Below, one piece after another: positions 11,160-21,516 of a DNA stretch of 64,000 nt; positions within the stretch are counted from its first letter, which is position 1; each line of letters begins with the position of its first letter. Both the position numbers and the translations under genes were made by a program. Source of the DNA: Pomphorhynchus laevis (lineage: Eukaryota; Acanthocephala; Palaeacanthocephala; Echinorhynchida; Pomphorhynchidae); assembly GCA_012934845.2 (NCBI GenBank), contig WNNJ02001590.1, positions 62,001 through 126,000 of the forward strand, in the 5' to 3' direction. A model generated the notes under the pieces. The model saw only the letters and a list, made by a program, of their open reading frames with translations, searched no databases and was not told the DNA's origin.

Positions 11160-11568
11160 CCCGACGCTAAAAAAATGATAAATGCCGTTTCTTCATCACA
11201 ATGACTCATCTGTGCCAGATTCCTCCTCCTACTGGATGCAGAGGAGGACTAGCATACGGCAATCAACGGATGAATCATGTGAATGACGTGCTAGAAAACC
11301 TCTAGTAGCATCATCGTAGAGTGCTGAACCAGCACTACAGCTTCACCAAATAGGATAATTAGCACAAAAGTACTGGCAAATGCCAGCACAAGGTATCTTT
11401 ATATCGGTTTACTTCTAATATGAATTTTTCTCAATTGGTACCATTCCGCGTGAATTTTTGTAATCCCATATAATCCCGACGCGAAAGAATGACGAATGCC
11501 GTTTCGTCATCACAATGACTCATCAGTGCCAGATCTCTCTCACTACTGGATGCAGAGGAGGACTAGCA
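11160..11568 (-). repeat. Pair of 95-bp direct repeats next to a retroelement 5' fragment
   Basis: 11160-11254 and 11474-11568 are about 88-90 percent identical, both containing TCATCACAATGACTCATC and CTGGATGCAGAGGAGGACTA. They adjoin, on the - strand side, the zinc-cluster fragment at 11595-11879. They probably belong to the region just after the Cys cluster of that element, duplicated. Confidence 0.6.
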
Positions 11569-11594
11569 GAGGAGGCAGGTGTTGTATCATTTAG

Positions 11595-11879
11595 TTACAA
11601 GGATGTAGAAGAAACAATAGATGTTTTGCTGCTATTAGAACACTTACTGTCCGGAAGGCAGTTTATGCAAAGCCTAGCTGATTTCACACATGAAATCGTG
11701 TGAAAACATTCTTTGCATAACGCGTGTTGTCCATTGGATCGACAACAATGTTGATGGCATTTCGTTACAGATTTTATTAGATTTAAAACAGTCGTATGTT
11801 TAAGTTTTAAGATATTTTCGGCGAGCGTAGCGACGTAGCGAGCTGAACTTGTGAATCTTGCATGTAAATAATATATCAT
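11595..11879 (-). pseudogene. N-terminal zinc-cluster fragment of RLE-type retroelement family 1
   Basis: 94-codon open stretch on the - strand ending just upstream of the host acceptor. It contains CCRSNGQHALCKEC and LCINCLPDSKCSNS, the same spacing of Cys pairs as the N-terminus of the element at 35158 (CCNCNGQDAVCKYC) and the fragment at 14.1 kb (CCSCTGPNTICKAC). In the full-length relatives I recognise, this cluster precedes the RT. Here nothing else of the element is visible except the 95-bp repeats. Confidence 0.6.
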
Positions 11880-12007
11880 ACATAATATTTTATAATTTTA
11901 ATAATATACAACATAAATTCTATATTAACATTTACTGTCGTATAATACTGAATTAATCTGCATTGTGTATATATTGTCCAATGTATAATTTAATTTTGAA
12001 TACCTAG

Positions 12008-12381
12008 GATTATCAACAAATGAAAGAATAGAGCGCTTCCTTCTTTGCTATTTTGGAGGATACGTTCCTGAACGAATAAGTTATAAGGATGCAGAAAATA
12101 TAACAAAGTCTCTCAATATTCTATGCGATGTCAACCCTTTACAGTCTTCGTTTCGGCCAGATCTACTAAGTCATCAATCAATGCATAATCCTTTTAAACA
12201 ACACGGTTTTCAACATCAACAATACTCACATGGTGTACATTCACCATTTACTCAGCAAATGGGCGGATCTTTTACCCATGCTACTAGTCAATATTACTCC
12301 CAAAGTGGATCTGTTACAAGAGAAGAGTTTCTCAACTATATTTTAAGCAATAATGCCTATCAATCATATCTACGCTATTAA
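12008..12381 (+). CDS. EF-hand calcium-binding protein, exon 2 (C-terminal)
   Basis: Terminal coding exon, 124 codons in frame with exon 1 and ending TAA at 12379. The reading frame is open from the acceptor: GLSTNERIERFLLCYFGGY, then ERISYKDAENITKSL, which looks like a worn EF-hand helix-loop-helix. A Gln/His/Ser/Tyr-rich low-complexity stretch follows (about residues 160-205). The end is SVTREEFLNYILSN, which resembles the last EF-hand exiting helix of calcium-sensor proteins. Together with exon 1 the product is 225 residues with one clearly canonical loop. The low-complexity insert is unusual for the family. Confidence 0.72.
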
Positions 12382-12854
12382 TTTCAGTGCTTAAATAGAT
12401 AAAGCCTTCAGTTAAACTAGCGCTTTGTGTAATTGATTTTAACAACTCAAAAATACGTTTTAAAATTTGTTCTTAAAACTATTCTTCTTTATGTAGAGTA
12501 TACCAGTTTATTTGGATACTTTTAATGACTGAAGAGCATCGCAAAACATTTTTAAATAAACAAATCGACAAAAATTAAAGTAGTAGTTTTTAAATACATT
12601 AAAAGTAGTAATTTCTAATTTTTTAAAAATTGAAATAATTTTCAAACATTAGAAAACTATTCTAATACTTGTGTTAACATATGAAAATTCTGCTATATGT
12701 TATTTTAGCTATAAATAATTAACGCCTATCTAACAAAAATTAAACCATCAAATAAATATAAATATATGGATAAAATTGAATTATTATAATTCTTAAATAT
12801 TTTAATAAATCAAAATTATTAAAATGTAGGGACATCTTTATTTATACAAATAAA
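12382..12854. other. 3' flank of the EF-hand gene
   Basis: AT-rich, non-coding; should contain the 3' UTR and polyadenylation site (AATAAA-like motifs occur, for example near 12557 and 12753). No gene or recognisable repeat. Confidence 0.45.
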
Positions 12855-13410
12855 ATGTGTTCTAATGGGAGGTAATAGTAGCCCAATTATAGCTGACTTA
12901 TTTTTAAGCTTTATAGAATATGAATTTGTTCATAACTGTTTAAAAAATAAATATAAATTATATAACGATATGAAATATATGTTTTGATATATTGATGATA
13001 TATGTGTATTTAATTCTAAGAATTCTTATTCAATAAGCGAACACATTTATCTAGAAAGCCTTATATTGACATAAGGCTTTCTGATAAGGCTTTCTTCGAC
13101 ATATTGATAATATATGTGTATTTAATTCTAATAATTTTTATTCAATTAGTGAACAAATTTATCCAGAAAGCCTTATTCTTAACAAAACCAATATTAATGA
13201 TAAAGAAGGTGTATATCTAGATATAAACATTAAATTAAAATCAATAAAAACTACTTCTAATTTATATCGTAAAGATGATATATTTAAATTTACAAGAAAC
13301 ATATTTTTGCATGAGCATTCATGCATACCATATATAAAATATAATACATTAAATAATGAAATTTTAAGAATTGCAACAATTTGCAATGATATTGACTCTC
13401 TTTAAATTTT
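12855..13410 (+). pseudogene. PLE palm-to-thumb fragment with internal duplication
   Basis: Encodes MGGNSSPIIADLFLSFIEYE (RT motif B region), then YIDDICVFNSKN (motif C, catalytic YIDD; preceded by a stop). After a partial repeat of the same YIDD segment near 13095-13160 it goes on to LNKTNINDKEGVYLDINIKL, LYRKDD and HEHSCIPYIKYNTLNNEI. The latter match the PLE C-terminal fragment at 54.8 kb. The repeated YIDD block, in-frame stops and truncation after RIATICNDI show a dead copy. Confidence 0.75.
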
Positions 13411-13546
13411 TTTAAATAATTTAATATATGCATATTTTAGTTTACTTTTTCCGGAAAATTTAATCGAGTGTTTATCGAATATTGTGCTTTTAAAAAAGCA
13501 TTACAGGTTTTAGTTCTTTTTAGTTGTAAAAAATGTTGAAACATAA

Positions 13547-13602
13547 TTCTTTTAGATTAATTCTTTCAGATTAATTCTTTCAGATTAATTCTTTCAGATT
13601 AA
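13547..13602. repeat. 14-bp tandem repeat, four units
   Basis: Unit TTCTTTCAGATTAA repeated four times head to tail; the first unit has one substitution. Lies in the PLE-end-like region. Confidence 0.85.
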
Positions 13603-13922
13603 TATTTCTTATTTCAGAAGCGTCATTACTTGCAGTATGGTTTTGTTAGTTGTGCACTAACAATTGTCATTGACGTGAATATACACTGGAGATTATTGCT
13701 CGAGATTTCACTTACTGATCATGTATGCTCGCATGCTACAGTATTTTAGCAAACGTAAGAAGAAATGAACGATAGCACACGTGATGTCCTGTGAAGCCAC
13801 CTTTCACGTTTCGTGTCTGATGTAATGTTATACAACCTTTTGAGGAGCGTGTACCTTGCAAATTACTTTCTGAGGTTTACAAAAAAAGTAAAGTAAGTCT
13901 AAGTTGTGCAGCTACAGTCCAA

Positions 13923-13965
13923 ACTGACGAGACCATCCTGTAACGATGAGTAGATCACGGTCGAA
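13923..13965 (+). ncRNA. Hammerhead-ribozyme-like core (candidate)
   Basis: CTGACGA (13923-13929) is followed by GACC, a 24-nt loop, GGTC and GAAA (13962-13965), matching the CUGANGA / stem II / GAAA core. ACGCTCC after it is complementary to GGAGCGT at 13844-13850. The residue after that GGAGCGT is G, not the usual H, and stem I is not convincing, so this may be a decayed or chance match. Related sequences occur on both arms at 62.0 and 62.4 kb. Confidence 0.25.
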
Positions 13966-14076
13966 ACGCTCCAGGTTAAGCTTCCCGAAGAAGATTTTAA
14001 AAAAGATTACAGGTTATAGTCCTTTTTCTTGTTCGTGTTGTAAATACAAGTTGTAACATAATTCTTTCAAACTCTT

Positions 14077-14406
14077 TCAAATCATAATTGTTGTTTTACA
14101 ATAATAAAGATTAGCATACGATGTTACACAACAATCTGCCCAAGTCATTCCTGAGTCAGTACGCAAACATGCTTTGCATATTGTATTAGGTCCAGTGCAA
14201 GAGCAACAACGGTTCGACGGTTGAACGATAGTATTCTCACTGCTTATTCTTGATTGTGATCCATTAGGTGGTTGTAATATAGCAGAATATATGTGTATAT
14301 TCTGTGTATAATATTCTGTGTATATCTCGTTTGTATAATATTTCTTGCATGATATATTGTATGCTATTTCTTGTATGATAAGCTTTTTATAATAAGAAGT
14401 TTTCAT
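14077..14406 (-). pseudogene. N-terminal zinc-cluster fragment of RLE-type retroelement family 1
   Basis: Open stretch on the - strand containing RCCSCTGPNTICKACLRT followed by a CC pair, aligned to the Cys cluster that starts the element at 35158. Only the cluster itself is recognisable; the upstream part is repetitive. A second such fragment lies at 11.6 kb in the same orientation. Confidence 0.5.
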
Positions 14407-14721
14407 AATTATTGTTTTACAATATATTCTACTAAACTTTTGGTGAATTTAAATTGTGAATGATAATCTATATATATCTACTAATATTGAAATGTAATAT
14501 TAAACTAAAAATATTGGAAAGATAATCTGTATTGAATTCGTATATTCATATTTGTTTATATAAATAAAATTATATAAATAAATTCGTATATATACCTTCG
14601 TTTATAGAAAGTTGATATAAACCATATTATATATAAATTGATTTTTCGGTTACTGATAATAAAAATATTGAAAAATCAATATTTGTTCGTAATATTAAAA
14701 AATTAATATTCATATTAATTT

Positions 14722-14931
14722 TCTAAAGATGCTAGCATAGTTTAGCGAAATATCAAATAAAATTTAACCCCATTTTATGATCCAGCTCCAATAATTCTTT
14801 AACAAATTGCAGTTATCAAATAATTTAATAATATTAAATTGTATGGTTATTAGATTGTATAATTTTCGATTATATTTATATTTATTATTTGATAATATTT
14901 CGCTAAACTATGCTAGCATCTTTAAAAAATT
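14722..14931. repeat. Fold-back element (family F), 45-bp inverted arms
   Basis: AAAGATGCTAGCATAGTTTA with the following TATCAAATAA (14727-14772) is inverted at 14884-14931. The arms are nearly perfect and enclose about 110 bp. Sequence of family F. Confidence 0.7.
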
Positions 14932-14937
14932 AATATG

Positions 14938-15210
14938 ATTTTCTGAAGATGCTAACAGAGGTTAACCAAATATCAAATAAAATTTAACCCCATTTTATGA
15001 TCCAGCTCCAATAATTCTTTATCAATAATGGATTATTATCAACTATTTACAATCATTCGACAATGATATGGATCAACTAGTCTGCAGTTATCGAGAAGCT
15101 TAGGGAAAATCGAAATCAAGAGAGTAATTTTCTGAAGATGGTAACAGAGGTTAGCGAAAAATCAAATAAAATTCCTCCCTTTTTATCCAGCTTTAATAAT
15201 TCTTTATAAA
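14938..15210 (+). repeat. Two further family F arms
   Basis: 14938-15025 and 15128-15210 each start TTTTCTGAAGATG(C/G)TAACAG and run to CAGCT(C/T)(C/T)AATAATTCTTTA. They are directly repeated and about 90 percent identical. Confidence 0.65.
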
Positions 15211-15984
15211 TAGTGGATCAATTATTTACAATTCTTGCAATTTGTAATTTATTCGATATTTTAACAAACATTGAAATTTTTGATAAATATTGTTTTATAA
15301 ATATTTATATATTCAATCCAAGAACAAAATGTTAATTTGTTTAATTAATTTGATTTAATTAATTTTTAATTTTAATTAATTTTTAATTTAATTCATTTAA
15401 AAAATTAAAATAAGCGACCTACTGTTTTTATTATTTAATGTCATTGATAATTTAATAGCATTTCGATAATGAGTAAACATGAATTAGTTAAATGTATGTA
15501 TTCTTACAGCTTATGTATTCTTAACAGATTACCGAACATTGTCATTTAAATTGTCAGGCAATGTTGATAATTTACAGCTGTTATCGGCAAGCTTCAGCGT
15601 GTAACTAATAGGGCAAAACATTGCATGTAATGATTAATTATTAATCAATGATCAGTTTAGAGTTCTGTAAATGATAGAAATCGCATCGTATTTTATGTTA
15701 AATGTTTATGATTGTACTAAAATGTTCATAATTAAAATATATTTTCTAAACTTAAATAAATGTAACTAAAATCGAGAACAATTGATTCATTTAAATTATT
15801 TTCGAGATCTTTTTAATTTGTCATTCTAAGTAAATAATTAGTAATTATTAAATTATTAATGAAGTAGTAATTAATTATAATTATCAAATAATTAAAAGGA
15901 ATTCATTATTAATAACACATTCCTGATTAAATTATTTATATATTATGTATGTCAAATATATTTGAACTATCTTGTGATATAATC
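15211..15984. other. AT-rich intergenic sequence
   Basis: No coding potential, no recognisable element. Confidence 0.45.
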
Positions 15985-16140
15985 ATTAGCATGTATTTGG
16001 CCCCGCTGCTATGTTGGGTAGAGGAGTTAGGGGCCGAAACCTGATAGCATAGTAGTTCCTCCTGATGACCTCTAATTCTTATTCTGATACAACGTCTGTT
16101 ATTTATTAGTCAATTCATAAAAATGACGTTTATTTTAAAT

Positions 16141-16171
<31 letters not shown>

Positions 16172-16330
16172 ACTTGATTAAAATTATAGAAAATCTAAAA
16201 ACAATTATTAATTTTATTATTTAATTATTAAATTTTGATTTAGCATTATTATGTTTTGTTTATTTTATAATTATATAACAATACGTAGACTCAGTTAGCT
16301 GATTTAATTTAAAATTAGAACTTTAGTTAG
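15985..16330 (+). repeat. Dispersed AT-rich repeat (family A), copy 1
   Basis: Contains the family markers: ATTTGGCCCCGCTGCTATGT, CATAGTAGTTCCTCCTG, GTCTGTTATTTATTAGTCAA and the end AGACTCAGTTAGCTGATT. No ORF. Consistent with a short non-autonomous element; terminal repeats are not clear. Confidence 0.7.
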
Positions 16331-16449
16331 CGACGTTAATTATTTATAATTATTTTTTATTTAAAAAATACACTTTTGAAGTGGAAAAGATTATTTTTGT
16401 ACACACGTTTTTTCGGGTAATATTATTTTTGTACACACTTTTTTGGTAA

Positions 16450-16845
16450 TTAGTAATTGTAAATGCAATAATCAACAGTTTTACAGCAGTTTCTAGCAGG
16501 CTTAAATGGGCAATTAGCACGATACGAAACTAATGACCCATCGCAGCATTCATATCCAATACGTGAAGGTAGATAGCAAGGATAGAAGGGACGACGCGGA
16601 CGACACGGACGACAGCAATATGCTGATAAATATGACCTATCGCAATTGGATGACACATAAGGGCTAGAACATATTGAAAGAGGAGTCAATGCACAACCTT
16701 CTGATTTCTTTAGTGTGTAAATTGGGCAACATCCTGATAACGGTGTTACTGATTTAAAGCAATCCGTAGAAAAACAGTTTTTTCTAGAATTTATTATGCA
16801 GTCGTAGTATCGTCGACCATATAGATTTTCTATACAGTAGCTCAT
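16450..16845 (-). CDS. Cysteine-rich hypothetical protein
   Basis: 131-residue open frame with 19 cysteines (about 15 percent) spread over its whole length, several as CC pairs, plus many Tyr, Pro and Arg. It starts MSYCIENLYGRRYYDC; an in-frame stop lies 21 bases upstream of the ATG, which has A at -3. No signal peptide and no membrane segment. The C-terminal half shows spaced modules such as CCRPCRPRRPFYPC and CCDGSLVSYRANC. The composition is unlike the AT-driven noise ORFs around it and unlike any retroelement domain seen here. It could be a single-exon gene or a large exon. The function is not recognised; structural Cys-rich proteins are one possibility but not supported further. Confidence 0.45.
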   Translation of the reverse strand: MSYCIENLYGRRYYDCIINSRKNCFSTDCFKSVTPLSGCCPIYTLKKSEGCALTPLSICSSPYVSSNCDRSYLSAYCCRPCRPRRPFYPCYLPSRIGYECCDGSLVSYRANCPFKPARNCCKTVDYCIYNY

Positions 16846-17239
16846 TATCGTTAAGATCAGGTATTAAGCAAATGCTTCTTAAGTTCACACTAGATCTTTC
16901 CGATGATTCGAATGCTGTGTTTATTGTCGATAAAACCCTGTATAATAAGGGCGCTAAAATTGCCTTTTGTAACTGTGCAACCGTTACTTTTGTAACTTTT
17001 TGTTTCTTGCTTATTCTGCGAAAGAATATGATCAATATCCTTTTTTAATAATAATTTATATTTATAATTATGAAACGAATTAATCTCAAAGGTTGTGCCA
17101 ATTGAAAGAGATCAAGGAACTTATCTTCTTTAGAGATAACCGTAAGTCATCTCTAAAAAAAGATGATAATAAGTCAACTTATAATAATTGATTTTATTTT
17201 GAATTTTAATAACTTTAATCATTATTATCATTATTTTAT

Positions 17240-17430
17240 CTATTCTTTAAACATCGTCTATTATTTATCAGTCAATTCATAAATCGACTTTTATTTTAAA
17301 TTTCAATTTTTAGTTGTAACTCGATATAAATATAAATTGTATAAAATCTAAAATAATTATTTATTATTTATATTTATTTTTATTTATATATTTTAAAATA
17401 CGTAGATTCATTTATCAGATTTGTTCTACT
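17240..17430 (+). repeat. Dispersed AT-rich repeat (family A), partial copy
   Basis: Contains TCTATTATTTATCAGTCAAT and the downstream AT-rich tail ending near TACGTAGATTCATTTATCAG; the 5' half of the repeat is missing. Confidence 0.55.
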
Positions 17431-17719
17431 GACAAGTTCAATTGACTTGAATTTATTAATTTGAATTGTGATATTATAATTTTAATTATAACAATATCCT
17501 TTTTTAATAATAAATTAAATATAATAATAATTTTTAATAATAACAATATTCAAGTTTAAATTTATACTTTATAAATTATATAAATTATATACTTTATACT
17601 TTTAATATTAATATTAATCTTAATATTTAATAAGTTTATATAATAAAACAACAAAATATTATTAAAACATTAAATTTACAATATATAAAATATTGCAGTT
17701 TAATATTGCATGTATATGT

Positions 17720-18120
17720 TGAGTCGGGGAATATGAAACGAAATCTGAGAACATAGCAGATTTTCTTAACGATTTATATTCCTTATTCGGATACATAATA
17801 TGTTATTTATTAGTCAATTCATAAAAATTGATTTTTATTTTAAATTTAAATTTTAACTTGGCATAAATATTAATTATAAAAAATCTTATATAATGATCTA
17901 TTATTTATCTTTATTTTTATTTATATATAGTGTAAAATATGTAGACTCAGTTATTATTGACTCAATTATTATGTTGACAAGTTATTATTGACCGGCGGAC
18001 TTTGTTTTCCAGATAATATAACTTTTGTCAGAAATACTAAAAATAATAATACGACATTATTTTTCTGCTAATTTTCAAGCTAGTTTTATGAATTGTTTTC
18101 TATTTCTTTATAACGGATAA
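17720..18120 (+). repeat. Dispersed AT-rich repeat (family A), extended copy
   Basis: Carries the markers TTATTTATTAGTCAATTCAT and a downstream extension (18042-18120) found again, inverted, at 33000-33075. The element is therefore longer than the common core. Confidence 0.6.
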
Positions 18121-18239
18121 GTATAAATCAAAAGAATGTTATTAAAATATTAAATCTACAATATATAAATCAACAAAAAATATAATTAAAAATAAATTTA
18201 AATAATAAGCGAAAAATGTTACGAATGAATAATAAACAA

Positions 18240-18600
18240 TATGTTTTGTATGAGAATAAGATACACCAGATAATCAAATTTCATCAGAGGAAATACATCA
18301 TTAGCATGCATTTGGACCCGCTGATATGTTAGGTCGAGGAATAGGGCGATGAAATCTGATTACATAGCAGTTCCTCCTGGAGATCTATATTCCTTATTAT
18401 GATATATCGTCTGTTATTTATTAGTCAATTCATAAAAATTGATTTTAATTTAAAATTTTAATAAAAATTTTTATCGTTATATAAATATAAATAAAATAAA
18501 ATCTATTATGAATTATTATTTATAATTATATATTTGTCTTTTATTTAGTTTAGAATAAAACACGCAGACTCAGCTAGCTGATATGATAAATAAATCTTTA
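18240..18600 (+). repeat. Dispersed AT-rich repeat (family A), best-preserved copy
   Basis: Nearly identical, over about 300 bp, to the inverted copy at 30268-30560 (only a handful of differences, for example in the GGGCGATGAAA stretch). Ends with CAGACTCAGCTAGCTGAT. Confidence 0.75.
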
Positions 18601-19338
18601 AATTCTTGAAAATTTATTCGGAATTCATTCATTTCAGCATTCGTATGAAATAAATAAAGATTTTGTTAATAAAAATAATAGTATACAAGTTTTTACGTAT
18701 CAATATAGACAATAAATTCAATTGGTGCACATTTTCAGTCGTCTTCTTTATACTTCAGTTTTACGGCCTCAGGTCCGGAGGGATCAGAGCCTACCAACTA
18801 ATCCAACACGCCGCTTTCCGACTGAACCACCCGGGGTCTTTCACCCCCCCCCCCGAAGAATCCAATCGAGACGGACTATGCTGGGTAAACGAGAGACGAG
18901 GAGCTTAAGAAACCTTAGCCTTTACTCTGGGAGACGTCCTCTCAAAAAGAAGACTAATCCCGAGATAGCCCAAGTGCCCTAGAGGCACAACTGGGCTTAC
19001 CCTTTCAATGACAGATGTTGATCCCGTTTCAGGGTTCACCTAGCTTATTTAAAGATATGGTTGAGTCTATCAAGGTCAGCTTTCGCGGATCAGTTCACCG
19101 TAACGGTGAACCCTAGGTATTTTACTCTACTTGTATAGGTGGGGAGTGGGTCAGAGGCAAATATGGAGGAGAGTGCAGAGAGTGCTAGTCTCTTAAGTTT
19201 TTTCTTCGTCGAAGGGGAGCCATGAAAAACTACCACCTGTGATTTTGCGGAGTTTAAAATAAGATTGGCTTGGGGAAGCTGGTCTTTTAATCTTGAAAAG
19301 AATCGGCTGATGTCCGAGACTATATCTTTGCACCTGCG

Positions 19339-19809
19339 TCAAGAGAATAGGGATGTGGTGTCATCAGCGTATACCACTAGACGTTGTTCGCGTTTGAATA
19401 TTTTAAATAGGTTAATGGAAGCAGCAAGATATAAGATAGGAGAAAGAGGTGAGCCTTGAGGCACACCCGTAATAGGGTAGAACTGACGCGCATCAGAGTC
19501 GTTTTCATAATAAAATCGCTTGGTGTACAGCAGAATCTCCATCCTGTTCACAATTCTCGCAGGCAACCCAAGGGACCTGAGAGAATAGATCACAAAGGGA
19601 ATGGAGATGTGGTCAAATGCAGCAGAAAAGTCATGGAAAACAGCAACAGCAAGACAATGGCGATTTACCCGACAAAACTGATCAACCTCACCTACTGCTG
19701 AATGGATCGAGCAACCTTTGACGAACCCATGAAAACCTGGAGGGATCAAATTACGTATACTTAAATGGTCGCGGATTTTACGCGCAAGCGCTTTTTCGTA
19801 ATTCGACAC
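19339..19809 (-). pseudogene. RT core of non-LTR copy 2
   Basis: 156-residue open piece with HGFVKGCSIHSAVGEV, motif A (FHDFSAAFDHIS; catalytic Asp kept), motif B (GVPQGSPLSP) and motif C (VVYADDTTSLF; both Asp kept). The frame is lost on both sides. Homologous to residues about 290-490 of the RT at 43975-45723. Confidence 0.85.
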
Positions 19810-20630
19810 GAGGGCATTTTGAATGGAAATGGGTCACAGATCTTTAGGACATGAGCAGGATTTTTTCTTAGGAATGAAAACTCTCTAACTAATATTGATG
19901 CGTGCTACATCGGATGGGGAGGCTAGAAGCATTGTGACAGTCACCTCTCTTCTCTGTTCGGCTGTCAAAAGCTGACAGACTCGAGAAGAAAGTGGAGCGA
20001 TGGATTTGGAGGTGCCCGGGAGTGGACCCCAGGAGTTAAGGATATCCGTAACAGATAGATCCCTACTCCTGAAGTTACACCAAGGCGGGATTGGTTGAGG
20101 TGATTGAGTGGCTCCATAGTTGTGTAGGGCTAGTGACTCCTCCAAAACTTTATCAAGGCCTACATTCCCTATCCAACCCAATGTTCTATCCCTCCAACAA
20201 ACAAACTTCTCCTTCTTGAATATCTTCCAAAAGGAAGACTGAAAAGGGTTAAGACGAGCAATACTCGCCCCATCCCTACTCAGCTGGAACCTGTATCTAG
20301 TGCTCCAGTATTCATTCGAGAGAGCCTGTCTGGCGAAAACAGAGAAATTAGGGAGGTTAAGAAATTTCGCTAGGACCTTGAGTTTTGTCGGAGTGGGATT
20401 GTATATACGACCTTTATAGGTAGTCGATAGAATCGCGGTAGCTTGCGAAAAGAGGTAGGTATTAAATTTGGTCAGACTCTCATTTCCAATTATGGGAAAG
20501 AGTTAGATAGCCGCCTGAAAGAAGGCCACTCTGATCGGATCAAAGTGAAACCGCCTTCGAAGCAACGTATCTTCCTCAATTCTCCAACGAATTAGGTCAT
20601 ACGAGGTGGACAATTGCTGGCGCGACTGCT

Positions 20631-20906
20631 CCTGTTGATAGACACACTGTATGATTTGCTAATCTTTTGCAGTCGTAACGATATTTATACGCTCGTTTGC
20701 GTATGAAAATATATGTCGATATAAACCGATTAAATATATTATTGGCCTAAAGCTATTTCGGCGTTCAAATGATCCAACATGGTGGGTTGCAATCGTAAAG
20801 TGAATAATAAAGTAAATAAAGTAAATAATATAAAAGTAAATAATAGGAGTAAAAAATGAAAGTAAATAATGGACGTAAATAATGAAAGTAAATAATAGGA
20901 GTTTTA
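20631..20906 (-). repeat. LTR-like repeat inserted in non-LTR copy 2
   Basis: Interrupts the element between its endonuclease and RT. About 180 bp (20631-20815) is repeated at 22065-22245 with some 97 percent identity. On the - strand the repeat includes TGTTGGATCATTTGAACGCC, a TATAAATATCG box and, at its end, ATCAACAG. The remainder (20815-20906) is an expanded AAGTAAATAATA microsatellite. It could be a solo LTR fragment; no retroviral-type internal region is present. Confidence 0.55.
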
Positions 20907-20929
20907 AAAACCAGCTAGAGTGAAACAGT

Positions 20930-21460
20930 AAAATGTCGAGGATAGAATTTGTTGATGTGCAATGAAAGATAGGAGACGGTGGTTTGTGAATTAGATAACC
21001 GTTCCTAGCTCTGCGAAGTGCTGCATTGATCGAACTACCAGTTCTGTCGCTGAAATCCCCAAGTATCATGTCATAGCCGCTGTCTATAATACTATCCATG
21101 TGATCACGGTTCTTGTGTATCTCCCCTGGACGAATGTAGATATTGGCTAGACTGAGGCGTTTACCGTTCTTACAGAGTGAAACTACTAAACAAGACATGG
21201 CTGGACATGAATAGTTTAATTGGAGGGATGATCTTAACGAGCACTTAACTAAGGTCGAAAGTCCTTGAGATGAAGTGGAGTGAGATGGAGTTATGTACAG
21301 AGTATAGTGGGAACAAATGTGCTTTGGAATAAATCAAGTAATGTCCTGGGGGATACGGATACACCGCGTCTCCTGAAAGACTCTAACATCTGCATCTCTT
21401 CCAGATAGAAGTCTAAGGGCAGAAGCACATCCCGAATTCCACTTAAGAATATTCAGTGAA
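20930..21460 (-). pseudogene. Endonuclease part of ORF2, non-LTR copy 2
   Basis: The - strand gives NIYIRPGEIHKNRDHMDSII, YDMILGDFSDRTGSSINAAL and FHCTSTNSILDILL, the second half of an EEP endonuclease domain. The QWNSGG start region is visible near 21440. Broken by stops and cut off by the LTR-like insertion. Confidence 0.78.
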
Positions 21461-21516
21461 AAAGGCTCACGTGTACTCTGCATTGTGATGGATTAGTTGA
21501 ATGTGGGATTGCCTAC

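Larger units (their letters stand above)
4382..12007 (+). other. 7.6 kb intron of the EF-hand gene
   Basis: Bounded by a GTAAAT donor and a TACCTAG acceptor; phase 1. It contains a non-LTR ORF1 fragment (5843-6691, +), a CR1/Jockey-like RT relic (about 7980-9440, -), fold-back repeats near 10.1 and 10.9 kb and a zinc-cluster fragment of another retroelement (11.6 kb, -). Stretches 4410-5380, 7010-7980 and 9440-10100 hold only AT-rich sequence that I cannot assign. Confidence 0.75.
13440..14075 (+). repeat. PLE-end-like non-coding sequence
   Basis: Follows the PLE fragment. Two related blocks share ATTACAGGTT(T/A)TAGT and AACATAATTCTTT. The second block (13800-14075) is similar to both arms of the inverted repeat at 61.8-62.7 kb (shared GGAGCGTG, GTGCAGCTACA, GGTTAAGCTTCC), which abut a PLE ORF start. 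By analogy with known PLE organisation these may be the pseudo-LTR-like ends; that is inference. Confidence 0.5.
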
